NCBI GenBank assembly: GCA_934141615.1
Contig: CAKPCM010000007.1
Coordinates: 1-32,618, forward strand
Reading direction: 5' to 3'
Length of the DNA stretch: 32,618 nucleotides
DNA from: an uncultured Bacilli bacterium
GTDB taxonomy: Bacteria > Bacillota_I > Bacilli_A > RF39 > UBA660
The stretch's first letter is position 1; the number at the start of each line of letters is the position of its first letter. The notes under the pieces are model-generated. The model was not told where the DNA came from and made no database searches. It saw only the letters and a list, made by a program, of their open reading frames with translations. The translations under genes were made by a program, and so were the position numbers. Shown one piece after another: positions 8,725-15,573 of this stretch.

Positions 8725-8994
8725 TTGGAAAATATAAAAGAAATCTATGATATTGTGCCTTATATAATAATGATAGGAATAATTTTAAACATAACTGGTA
8801 ACTTAGTTAAAATGACGTTTAAGGTTCCTAGCAAATACATAGTTTGGATTTTACTTATGTTAAGCCTGTTAATTAATTTTATCTTTTTTGACTTTAGTTT
8901 TGAAAGCTTTTTTGTGGGCTTTGTAAGCTTTAGTTTTTCCGTTTCTTCATACGATTTAGTAAAGTATTTTACAAAGATAAGAAATAGAAAGTAA
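8725..8994 (+). CDS. small holin-like membrane protein
   Basis: An 89-residue protein with two or three membrane segments (VPYIIMIGIILNITGNLV, KYIVWILLMLSLLINFIFF, FFVGFVSFSFSVSSYDLV) and a basic tail (KIRNRK). The layout, with a conserved VPSKYI turn before the central segment and a last segment ending in a polar YDLVKYF, resembles small phage-type holins (the holin 5 group). Such genes also exist outside prophages. I take the TTG at 8725 as start because GGTGAT at 8715-8720 precedes it; a GTG at 8716 would overlap that site. No lysin or other phage gene is near, so a lysis role is not supported. Confidence 0.45.
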   Translation: MENIKEIYDIVPYIIMIGIILNITGNLVKMTFKVPSKYIVWILLMLSLLINFIFFDFSFESFFVGFVSFSFSVSSYDLVKYFTKIRNRK

Positions 8995-9022
8995 GTGTTA
9001 AGCAAATTAACCTTTATGTAAA

Positions 9023-9051
9023 TTGACAAATGATAAAAAACTTGAGATAAT
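9023..9051 (+). promoter_or_regulatory. promoter of gpsB
   Basis: A textbook sigma-A promoter: TTGACA at 9023-9028, 17-base spacer, GATAAT at 9046-9051. AGAGGTGG and the ATG at 9075 follow. Confidence 0.7.
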
Positions 9052-9074
9052 GTTAATTACAGAGGTGGTAAAAA

Positions 9075-9398
9075 ATGTTTAATGGTAGAATAGCTTTGTC
9101 ACCACAAGATATCTTTGATAAAGAATTTAAGATTGATACTCGTGGATATAGACTTCAAGAAGTAGATAAGTATTTGGATCAGATAATTAAGGATTATGTT
9201 GAGTTTATTAACATAATTAAGGAACTTAGAAATGAGAATAAGGCTTTAGAAAGAGAAAACATCGATTTAAAGCATGAACTTAGAGATTTAAAAGCTAATA
9301 TTGATATTGTTAAGAAAAGCGAAAAAGAAATTACCAACGTAGATATATTAAGACGTTTATCACAACTGGAAAAATATATATATGATAAAGATGAGTAA
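9075..9398 (+). CDS. gpsB: cell division and cell-wall coordinator GpsB (DivIVA family)
   Basis: A 107-residue DivIVA-domain protein. In Bacilli GpsB binds class A PBPs and shuttles them between side wall and septum. The N-terminal DivIVA membrane- and partner-binding domain is clear (LSPQDIFDKEFKIDTRGYRLQEVDKYLDQIIKDY), followed by a coiled coil (NIIKELRNENKALERENIDLKHEL) and the short C-terminal trimerisation region (VDILRRLSQLEKYIYD). Length is typical of GpsB and shorter than full DivIVA. It is followed directly by rnpB, the arrangement known from Bacillus. The class A PBP it would recruit is encoded about 1.2 kb away. Confidence 0.9.
   Translation: MFNGRIALSPQDIFDKEFKIDTRGYRLQEVDKYLDQIIKDYVEFINIIKELRNENKALERENIDLKHELRDLKANIDIVKKSEKEITNVDILRRLSQLEKYIYDKDE
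9357..9386 (+). promoter_or_regulatory. possible rnpB promoter inside gpsB
   Basis: TTATCA (9357-9362) and TATGAT (9381-9386) lie 18 bases apart inside the last gpsB codons. The expected start point, about 9393, is just before the first bases of the RNase P RNA. Confidence 0.35.
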
Positions 9399-9753
9399 TG
9401 GTTTTTACGTAAACGCTGCTAATTATTAGTAGAGGAAAGTCCACGCTCACACGGACCTGTAACGGACGTAGTGTTCATGCAAAGGGAACAAATAACCTTT
9501 GGTAGGATTTAATCCTAACGGCGCCGAGGCAGCCTAAGTTTTTAATATGGCTATATTAGGCATAAAGTGCCATAGTGACGATTTTGCTTGGAAACTTGCA
9601 AAGTGGAACGGGTAAACCCCATGAGTGAGAAACCCAAAATTGGTAGGGGAACCCCTATGAAGGAACAAAACGAATTAGGGGATGCTTTTAAAAAGCATAG
9701 ATAAATGTTTACGACCAGATATCTGGTACAGAACGTGGCTTATTAAAACTATT
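9397..9753 (+). ncRNA. rnpB: RNase P RNA (type B)
   Basis: The catalytic RNA of RNase P, which matures the 5' ends of tRNAs. It carries the universally conserved GAGGAAAGTCC (about 9433-9443) near the 5' end, a central AACGGCGCCGAGG region, AAACCCCA-GAGTGAG-type segments, and ACAGAACGTGGCTTA near the 3' end. The ends can be set by helix P1: AATGGTTTT (9397-9405) pairs with AAAACTATT (9745-9753) with one G-U. The RNA is about 357 bases, fitting the Bacillus class. The first bases overlap the gpsB stop codon. Confidence 0.93.
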
Positions 9754-9782
9754 ATTTATTTATATAAAGGAGTGAACTTAAG

Positions 9783-10265
9783 TTGAAGGAGATTGGTGAG
9801 AAACTAAAGGCTGCAAGGGAAGAGCACGGTGTTAGTGTTGATGAAGCAGCAGAAGATTTAAACCTTAGAGCTTCACAAATAGAAAACATAGAAAAAGGAA
9901 ACTTAAAGGTATTTAAAGATGTGTTTTATTTAAAATCATTTATTAGATCATACGCCAAGTATTTAGGTCTTGACGAAGATGCTATAATGGATGAGTTTAA
10001 CGAGTACTTTTTTGAGGAAACATCAAAGATTCCAATCGCGGAGATAGAAAAGGCATCACGCGCGAAGGAAAAGGAAAAAGCCTCTGACAAGAAGGTTGCA
10101 TCCCCTTATACGGTAGATGATAAACCAAAGTCAAAGGTACCTACTATTATAGTTACACTTATTATTTTATTACTTATATTTTTAATAGGATATTTAGTTG
10201 TAACGGAATATGTTATTCCTAAAAATGATAGTGATAATGATGTTTTAACTTATTTAGAGAATTAA
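9783..10265 (+). CDS. RodZ-like membrane protein with HTH_25 domain (short form)
   Basis: A 160-residue protein with an N-terminal helix-turn-helix of the RodZ/YmfM type (IGEKLKAAREEHGVSVDEAAEDL, ENIEKGNLKVF, YLKSFIRSYAKYLGLD), a charged linker (about 85-115) and one membrane segment (about 118-141). RodZ proteins link the MreB cytoskeleton to the cell-wall machinery. Only about 20 residues lie outside the membrane, so the extracytoplasmic domain of longer RodZ proteins is missing. It starts at TTG, with AAGGAG upstream. It sits directly before pgsA, as ymfM does in Bacillus. Confidence 0.82.
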   Translation: MKEIGEKLKAAREEHGVSVDEAAEDLNLRASQIENIEKGNLKVFKDVFYLKSFIRSYAKYLGLDEDAIMDEFNEYFFEETSKIPIAEIEKASRAKEKEKASDKKVASPYTVDDKPKSKVPTIIVTLIILLLIFLIGYLVVTEYVIPKNDSDNDVLTYLEN

Positions 10266-10276
10266 GAGGTGGATAT

Positions 10277-10906
10277 ATGAACTTAGCTAATAGAATAACG
10301 ATGATTAGAATGTTTTTAACGGTTTTATTAATCGTTTTGTTGTTATTTCCATTTTACATGGTAAACATTGAATTTCCAAAGGTACTAATTGGTACTATAA
10401 CGGTGGATGTTAAGTATTTTATTGCGGCAGGATTATTTGCTATTGCATCTATCACTGATGCTATTGATGGACATATTGCAAGAAGTCGTAATATGGTAAC
10501 TGACTTTGGTAAAATGACTGATGCAATCGCAGATAAAATGCTAGTTAACTCAAGTTTAATTATTTTAACTGCACAAGGAATGGTATCACCTGTTATTACG
10601 GTTATAATCGTTTTAAGAGATACCGTTGTAGATACGATTAAGATGATTGCAGGAAGTAAGGGAAAGGTAGTTGCAGCTATAAAGTCTGGTAAGATTAAGA
10701 CAACGTTTTTAATGCTAGGTATAATATTTACCATGTGTTATAATTTACCATTCGAATTATTTAATCTTGATATAGCAAGTTTCTTACTTGTTTTAGCAAC
10801 TGTTTTTGCAATTATTTCAGGAATTCAGTATTACGTAATGAATAAAGATATAATTTTTTCTAAAGAAGAAATATTAGATTCTGCAGATAAAAAAGTACAG
10901 AAATAG
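10277..10906 (+). CDS. pgsA: CDP-diacylglycerol-glycerol-3-phosphate 3-phosphatidyltransferase
   Basis: PgsA makes phosphatidylglycerol phosphate from CDP-diacylglycerol and glycerol-3-phosphate in the cytoplasmic membrane. The CDP-alcohol phosphotransferase motif D-x2-DG-x2-AR-x8-G-x3-D-x3-D is complete: DAIDGHIAR, then G in DFGKMTD and DAIAD (about residues 62-88). The protein starts with the typical NLANRITMIRM and has several membrane segments. At 209 residues it is slightly longer than average. AAGAGGTGG lies 8 bases upstream of the ATG. The rodZ-pgsA-recA order matches Bacilli, but the usual cinA between pgsA and recA is absent. Confidence 0.93.
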   Translation: MNLANRITMIRMFLTVLLIVLLLFPFYMVNIEFPKVLIGTITVDVKYFIAAGLFAIASITDAIDGHIARSRNMVTDFGKMTDAIADKMLVNSSLIILTAQGMVSPVITVIIVLRDTVVDTIKMIAGSKGKVVAAIKSGKIKTTFLMLGIIFTMCYNLPFELFNLDIASFLLVLATVFAIISGIQYYVMNKDIIFSKEEILDSADKKVQK

Positions 10907-10960
10907 AATTTTTGCTTAGACAAAAAATGAATTTAGTAGAAGAATCATAGTACAAACTTT

Positions 10961-10974
10961 CAAACATTTGTTCG
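10961..10974 (+). promoter_or_regulatory. LexA (DinR)-type SOS box upstream of recA
   Basis: CAAACATTTGTTCG matches the Gram-positive LexA consensus CGAACNNNNGTTCG at all fixed positions but one. It lies 9 bases upstream of the recA -35 box. Confidence 0.7.
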
Positions 10975-10983
10975 AAAAAGTAC

Positions 10984-11012
10984 TTGATTTTTCTTTTTTA
11001 ATGGATTATAAT
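10984..11012 (+). promoter_or_regulatory. recA promoter
   Basis: TTGATT (10984-10989), a 17-base spacer and TATAAT (11007-11012). The AGGAGG ribosome site (11031-11036) and ATG 11044 follow. Confidence 0.75.
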
Positions 11013-11043
11013 GTTATTGTAATCAATGACTAGGAGGATATTT

Positions 11044-12066
11044 ATGGCAAAGAAAGCTTTAAATGATAAGACTTTAGAACAAGTTCTTGCAGATATAGAA
11101 AAACAATTTGGTAAGGGTTCAATAATGAAATTAGGTGATGAAAGTCATAACGAAATAGACACTGTATCATCTGGATCTCTTACTTTAGATATAGCACTTG
11201 GTGTTGGAGGTTATCCGAAGGGAAGAATAATTGAAATATATGGTCCAGAATCATCAGGTAAAACTACGTTTGCGCTTGAGGCTATTGCAGAGGTACAAAA
11301 AGCAGGAGGCAAAGCAGCGTTTATAGATGCGGAACACGCACTTGATCCAGTTTACGCTAAAAACCTAGGAGTAGACATTAATGATTTATTATTGTCACAG
11401 CCAGATACTGGTGAACAAGCACTAGAAATTTGTGAAGCATTAGTTAGAAGTGAGGCTATAAGCATAGTTGTAATTGATTCGGTTGCAGCACTTGTTCCAC
11501 AAGCAGAAATAGAAGGCGAAATGGGTGATAGTCACGTAGGACTTCAAGCAAGATTAATGAGTCAGGCTCTAAGAAAGCTATCTGGTACCATTAGCAAAAC
11601 TAATACAATTGCAATATTTATTAACCAGTTAAGAGAAAAAGTAGGTGTTTTATTTGGTAATCCAGAAACTACACCAGGTGGTAGAGCGCTTAAGTTCTAT
11701 TCAACTATTAGATTAGATGTAAGACGTGGTGAACAAATTAAAAATGGTGATAGCGTAATAGGTAATAAAACCAACGTTAAGATAGTAAAGAATAAGGTTG
11801 CTCCTCCATTTAAAACTGCATCGGTTGAAATTATGTATGGACAAGGTGTCTCAAGGGAAGCTGAAATACTTGATTTAGCATCAGAAATAGGAATTGTTGA
11901 TAAAAGTGGAGCTTGGTACTCATATAATGGAGAAAAAATTGGCCAAGGTAAGGAGAATGCTAAACAATTCTTAAGAGATAATCCTACTATTAAAGAAGAA
12001 ATAGAAAATAAGGTTCGTGAAAGCCACGGTATTTTAAAACAAGATAAAGAAAAAGATAAAAAGTAG
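11044..12066 (+). CDS. recA: recombinase RecA
   Basis: RecA forms filaments on single-stranded DNA, drives strand exchange and triggers LexA self-cleavage. The 340 residues show all family landmarks: GPESSGKTT Walker A at about 67-75, DAEHALDP, VVIDSVAALVPQAEIEGEMGD (Walker B and loop 1), INQLREKVGVLFGNPETTPGG (loop 2) and the acidic-basic C-terminal tail. The start is ATG 11044, 7 bases after AGGAGG; an upstream in-frame ATG at 11026 precedes that ribosome site and is not used. An SOS-type box and a good promoter lie upstream, a terminator downstream. Confidence 0.98.
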   Translation: MAKKALNDKTLEQVLADIEKQFGKGSIMKLGDESHNEIDTVSSGSLTLDIALGVGGYPKGRIIEIYGPESSGKTTFALEAIAEVQKAGGKAAFIDAEHALDPVYAKNLGVDINDLLLSQPDTGEQALEICEALVRSEAISIVVIDSVAALVPQAEIEGEMGDSHVGLQARLMSQALRKLSGTISKTNTIAIFINQLREKVGVLFGNPETTPGGRALKFYSTIRLDVRRGEQIKNGDSVIGNKTNVKIVKNKVAPPFKTASVEIMYGQGVSREAEILDLASEIGIVDKSGAWYSYNGEKIGQGKENAKQFLRDNPTIKEEIENKVRESHGILKQDKEKDKK

Positions 12067-12091
12067 TACTACAAAGAAGTGCTACTTTTTT
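12057..12091 (+). terminator. intrinsic terminator after recA
   Basis: AAAGTAGTACT and AGTGCTACTTT pair (one G-U) around an ACAAAGA loop, followed by six T. Confidence 0.8.
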
Positions 12092-12178
12092 CAAATTAAA
12101 GCAATTGAAATAGTTTTTCATTTGTGTTAAGCTTGTATTAATGAAAAACGTTTAATTTAGAAACGAAAGGAGAAGAAA

Positions 12179-12358
12179 ATGGATAAAATGAAAAGTTTGC
12201 CAAAGGAATTTTTTTGCATACAAAGACCAGATGTTATTAAAGCAAAAGATGAAGATAAAATAATACCATTTGAATTTCCTGATAATGAAAAAGTTAAAAA
12301 GGGGAAATACAAAAATAAAGTTATATTAAAAGCAGTAGAAAAATCAAACAAAAGGTAG
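12179..12358 (+). CDS. small protein upstream of a MazF/PemK-like toxin, candidate antitoxin
   Basis: A 59-residue charged protein (MDKMKSLPKEFFCIQRPD, IIPFEFPDNEKVKKGKYKNK) that I do not recognise. AAAGGAGAAG precedes its ATG by a few bases, so it is very likely translated. It lies 6 bases upstream of a MazF/PemK-fold gene and is on the same strand, which is the usual place of the antitoxin. It lacks an obvious ribbon-helix-helix or AbrB DNA-binding pattern. Assignment as antitoxin rests on context only. Confidence 0.5.
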   Translation: MDKMKSLPKEFFCIQRPDVIKAKDEDKIIPFEFPDNEKVKKGKYKNKVILKAVEKSNKR

Positions 12359-12364
12359 GTACAT

Positions 12365-12799
12365 ATGTGTAAAAAAGGCGACATTATAGGTGTCCAAAAT
12401 CCAATATCTGAAGATGGTAGAATGATTGGGTTTCATTATTATGTTGTCATTTCTGACGAAAAAGGAAAAATACGAGGGTTTGAATTTGATAAAGTTGCTT
12501 CTATAATGTCAAGTTTTCATAGTGAAGATCAAATGAGAAAAAAATTAAAATGTAGAGAAAATATTTTAGTTAGAACAAATAATTTTAATTTAAGAAAAAG
12601 AACTCAAAAGGATGGATATATTAAAGCGGATCAACTTCATTATTTTGATAAAAAGAAAACAAAATACTATGAAATAGGACGTGTTGATATTGAATTATTT
12701 AATGAGTTGGTAGAAAGAATAAAAGAATTAGATTCTAAAGGAAAATTAAAACAAAATCTTAATAATGTGATGGACACCAATAAGATTATCAATAATTAG
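12365..12799 (+). CDS. MazF/PemK-like toxin family protein
   Basis: A 144-residue protein with the layout of the MazF/PemK endoribonuclease fold: GDIIGVQNP at the start (gDIv strand), HYYVVISDEKG (the hYvVv strand), a polar middle, then GYIKADQLHYF and YYEIGRVDIELFNELVERI, which matches the closing strand and helix of the family (IG-x-V-x2-E-x3-L). Members usually cleave mRNA and are held in check by a small antitoxin encoded upstream; a 59-residue frame occupies that place. The lysine-rich central part is atypical. A phage-defence or ToxN-like role is possible too. Function is inferred from fold similarity by eye. Confidence 0.6.
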   Translation: MCKKGDIIGVQNPISEDGRMIGFHYYVVISDEKGKIRGFEFDKVASIMSSFHSEDQMRKKLKCRENILVRTNNFNLRKRTQKDGYIKADQLHYFDKKKTKYYEIGRVDIELFNELVERIKELDSKGKLKQNLNNVMDTNKIINN

Positions 12800-12808
12800 G
12801 ATAAAATT

Positions 12809-12836
12809 GAAACTGGTTTATGCTGGTTTCTTTTTA
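12809..12836 (+). terminator. intrinsic terminator after the toxin-like gene
   Basis: GAAACTGG (12809-12816) pairs with CTGGTTTC (12823-12830), including two G-U pairs, and five T follow. Confidence 0.6.
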
Positions 12837-12880
12837 TATACGTATTAAAAAAGATGTTTAATACGTATATTTTTTCTTTA
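12836..12880 (+). terminator. second, tandem hairpin terminator
   Basis: A perfect 14-base inverted repeat, 12836-12849 against 12857-12870 (arms begin ATATACGTATT and end AATACGTATAT), has a 7-base loop and is followed by TTTTTTCTTT. It directly follows the first terminator and insulates ligA. Confidence 0.75.
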
Positions 12881-12908
12881 TATTTAAGACTTTTTAATTA
12901 AATTTTGT

Positions 12909-12926
12909 TATAATATTTATGGTGAT
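12909..12926 (+). promoter_or_regulatory. -10 element directly followed by ribosome site, ligA
   Basis: TATAAT (12909-12914), six bases, then GGTGAT (12921-12926) and ATG at 12930. The mRNA would start almost on the ribosome site. Confidence 0.5.
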
Positions 12927-12929
12927 AAA

Positions 12930-14909
12930 ATGGATAATATAAAATTAAGAATGGACGAATTAATAGATATAATTAATGAAGCTAGTATTAAGTATTATGT
13001 AGATGATAATCCTAGTATTACTGACCAAGAATATGATGATTATTATAATGAATTATTAAAACTTGAAGAGAAATATCCTAATCTAAAAAGAAGTGATTCA
13101 CCAACTTTAAGAGTAGGTGGAAAGGTAGTAGATAAATTTGAAAAGGTAACTCATGAAAGTCCTATGCTTTCATTTGATGATATATTTAATGAAGATGAAA
13201 TAGTTCTTTTTGATGAAAGGATAAAAAAGACTTGTCCTAATGCGACTTATACTTTAGAGCCTAAGATGGACGGATTATCTGGTTCATTATTATACGAAAA
13301 AGGCGTACTTAAAAGAGCTGCGACAAGGGGAGACGGACTTATCGGGGAAAATATTACTCATAACGTAGAAACCATAAAATCAGTTCCCTTAAGACTTAAT
13401 AAGGCACTTGATATAGAAGTTCGTGGTGAAATATATATGAGTAAGGCCTCTTTTGAAAAATGTAATAAAGAAAAAGAAAAAAGAGGTGAAAATTTATTCG
13501 CTAACCCAAGGAATGCTGCTGCAGGTTCCGTAAGACAATTAGATAGTAAGATTGCTGCAAAAAGAAATCTAGACTTTATGGCGTATTTCATACCTAATCC
13601 AGATAAATATGGTATAAAAACTCAAGACGAATCTTTAGCATTTTTAAAAAAATTAGGCTTTAAAACCAATTATAATTTAAATGGACTTGCTAAAGATGTA
13701 AATGATATAATTAACTACATTGATGATTTAGGAAACAAAAGACCTAATCTTCCGTTTGAAATAGATGGCGTTGTATTAAAGGTTAACAGCTTGGAAGATG
13801 AGGAAAAATTAGGATTTACCGAAAGAGTACCTAGATGGGGAATAGCATATAAATTTCCGGCTGAGGAAGTTTTAACCACTTTAAAAGAAATAAAATTCAC
13901 CGTTGGAAGAACCGGTAAGATAACACCAAATGCTCTTTTCTCACCAGTTCACGTTGCAGGTTCCGTTATATCAAAGGCAACACTTCATAACGAAGATTAT
14001 TGTTTAGATAAGGACGTAAGGGTAGGAGATGTTATCTCAATTAGAAAAGCAGGTGACGTAATACCAGAAGTGGTAGAGGTAAAAAAGGAAAGAAGAACAG
14101 GTAAAGAAGTTCCGTTTAAGATGATAGAAAACTGTCCGATGTGTGCGTCAAAACTGGTTAAAGAAGATGCTAACTACTTTTGTAAAAATGATTTATGTCC
14201 CGCAAGAAAAATGGAAGGATTAATTCATTTTGCGTCAAGAAATACGATGAACATAGATGGACTTGGTGAAAGAATTATAGAAGATTTTTACAATATGGGA
14301 TTTATTAAATCTATATCTGATATATATCTTTTATCAAATCATAAAGAAGACTTAATAGAACTTGAAGGTTTTGGAGAGAAAAGTGTTAACAACTTACTTG
14401 AAAGCATAGAAAATTCAAAAAATAACTCTTTAGAAAAGGTTCTTTTTGCACTAGGAATAAGGCATGTTGGTAAAAAAACTGCTAAAATTCTTGCTCAAAA
14501 ATATAAAACAATAGATAATTTAATAGAAGCAAGCGAAAGTGAACTAACGAACGTTAATGATATTGGTGAGATAATTGCTAAAAGTGTAAGATCTTATCTT
14601 GATGATCCTTTAAACTTGAAATTAATAGAGGATTTAAAGAACCTAGGCTTAAATTTCGAATATAAAAATGACTCATCAGATGATACGTTATCTGGTATGA
14701 CGTTTGTTTTAACAGGAACTTTAGAGAAGTATAAAAGAGAAGAATTAACTAAGATCCTAGAAGATAAGGGTGCTAAGGTAACAAGTTCGGTTACTAAAAA
14801 GACAACCGGTGTTATCGTAGGGGATAAACCTGGTAGTAAATATGATAAAGCGTTAAAGCTTGGTGTTAAAATATATAAGGAAGAAGATGTTGAAAACATC
14901 ATAAAATAA
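12930..14909 (+). CDS. ligA: NAD-dependent DNA ligase
   Basis: LigA seals nicks in replication and repair with NAD as cofactor. The 659 residues contain the Ia domain (YYVDDNPSITDQEYDDYYNELLKLE), the adenylation motif KMDG with nucleophile Lys112, TRGDGLIGENITHN, EVRGEIYMS, NPRNAAAGSVRQLD, FEIDGVVLKV and WAIAYKF-type motif WGIAYKFPAEE. The four-Cys zinc finger (CPMC...C...CPARK), helix-hairpin-helix repeats (NIDGLGERI, GFGEKSVNNLL, GIRHVGKKTA) and a C-terminal BRCT domain (about 582-659, GMTFVLTGTLEKYKREELT) follow. Length is normal. In this organism it stands alone rather than behind pcrA. Confidence 0.97.
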   Translation: MDNIKLRMDELIDIINEASIKYYVDDNPSITDQEYDDYYNELLKLEEKYPNLKRSDSPTLRVGGKVVDKFEKVTHESPMLSFDDIFNEDEIVLFDERIKKTCPNATYTLEPKMDGLSGSLLYEKGVLKRAATRGDGLIGENITHNVETIKSVPLRLNKALDIEVRGEIYMSKASFEKCNKEKEKRGENLFANPRNAAAGSVRQLDSKIAAKRNLDFMAYFIPNPDKYGIKTQDESLAFLKKLGFKTNYNLNGLAKDVNDIINYIDDLGNKRPNLPFEIDGVVLKVNSLEDEEKLGFTERVPRWGIAYKFPAEEVLTTLKEIKFTVGRTGKITPNALFSPVHVAGSVISKATLHNEDYCLDKDVRVGDVISIRKAGDVIPEVVEVKKERRTGKEVPFKMIENCPMCASKLVKEDANYFCKNDLCPARKMEGLIHFASRNTMNIDGLGERIIEDFYNMGFIKSISDIYLLSNHKEDLIELEGFGEKSVNNLLESIENSKNNSLEKVLFALGIRHVGKKTAKILAQKYKTIDNLIEASESELTNVNDIGEIIAKSVRSYLDDPLNLKLIEDLKNLGLNFEYKNDSSDDTLSGMTFVLTGTLEKYKREELTKILEDKGAKVTSSVTKKTTGVIVGDKPGSKYDKALKLGVKIYKEEDVENIIK

Positions 14910-14930
14910 TGTATTCATTATGGAGAAAAT

Positions 14931-15401
14931 ATGCAGAAAAAAGATATTATAATAAAAGATGATGAGAATAATTTCAAGTTTAATTTTCGTGTTGCCGGAA
15001 TTTTTGTGAATGATAACAAGATTTTAATTCAAAAATGTGAAAAAGACAATTATTATTCACTGATTGGTGGTAGAGTAAAATACGGTGAAACAACAATAGA
15101 AGCTTTGATTCGTGAAATACAAGAAGAAATTGGAATTAAAGTGAATAAAAAAGAAGTTACACTTATAAATGTTTCGGAAAATTTCTTTAAGTATAATGGA
15201 AAAGAATTTCACGAGTTATTATTCATTTATAAAATTAACAATAAACAAATAGATCAAATTAGTGAAATAAAAACCTTGGATAAAACAAACGTTGTAAACA
15301 AATGGTATGATATTTCCAAATTGAATATTATGGATGTTAGACCAAATATAATAACGAACCTAATAGAAAACAACAAAATAGTTCATTGCATAATAAAATA
15401 A
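14931..15401 (+). CDS. Nudix hydrolase
   Basis: A 156-residue Nudix enzyme that should hydrolyse a nucleoside diphosphate linked to another group; the substrate cannot be told. The Nudix box G-x5-E-x7-REUXEEXGU is complete in GGRVKYGETTIEALIREIQEEIGI (about residues 46-69). It starts 21 bases after ligA, with TATGGAGAAAAT as ribosome site, so it may be read from the ligA transcript. A promoter and structured leader for the next gene follow its stop. Confidence 0.85.
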   Translation: MQKKDIIIKDDENNFKFNFRVAGIFVNDNKILIQKCEKDNYYSLIGGRVKYGETTIEALIREIQEEIGIKVNKKEVTLINVSENFFKYNGKEFHELLFIYKINNKQIDQISEIKTLDKTNVVNKWYDISKLNIMDVRPNIITNLIENNKIVHCIIK

Positions 15402-15417
15402 TTTAAATTGCAAAAAC

Positions 15418-15446
15418 TTGACAAATATAAAAATTATGATAATATA
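15418..15446 (+). promoter_or_regulatory. promoter of the AMP-forming ligase leader
   Basis: TTGACA (15418-15423) and TAATAT (15440-15445, 16-base spacer) or AATATA (15441-15446, 17-base spacer). The predicted start near 15452 leaves a leader of about 120 bases. Confidence 0.6.
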
Positions 15447-15451
15447 TTCAT

Positions 15452-15573
15452 CGTAATTTTTATTGATGTTTGCTTGTACAGAAACATTTGGCAAGCAGAT
15501 AAAAGGGTCTTGTTTGCAAAATCAAGACCTTTTATTTTTAGAGTAAAAAGGGAGTTTATGGGAGGAAAATGAA
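15452..15573 (+). promoter_or_regulatory. structured 5' leader with possible H-type pseudoknot and terminator
   Basis: Two interleaved helices can form: ATGTTT (15466-15471) with AAACAT (15482-15487), and GCTTG (15472-15476) with CAAGC (15492-15496). This is the pairing order of an H-type pseudoknot. Eight bases later a full intrinsic terminator (15501-15539) follows, ahead of the ribosome site. A ligand-binding or otherwise controlled leader is possible. I do not match it to a known riboswitch class. Confidence 0.45.
15501..15539 (+). terminator. intrinsic terminator (attenuator) in the ligase leader
   Basis: AAAAGGGTCTTG (15501-15512) pairs with CAAGACCTTTT (15523-15533) around a 10-base loop, followed by ATTTTTA. 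It lies 35 bases before the ATG of the gene it would control. Confidence 0.75.

Noticed and set aside
15558..15572. Tiny frame (Met-Gly-Gly-Lys) before the ligase gene
   Set aside because: It only reads through the GGGAGG ribosome site; its own start lacks a proper ribosome site.
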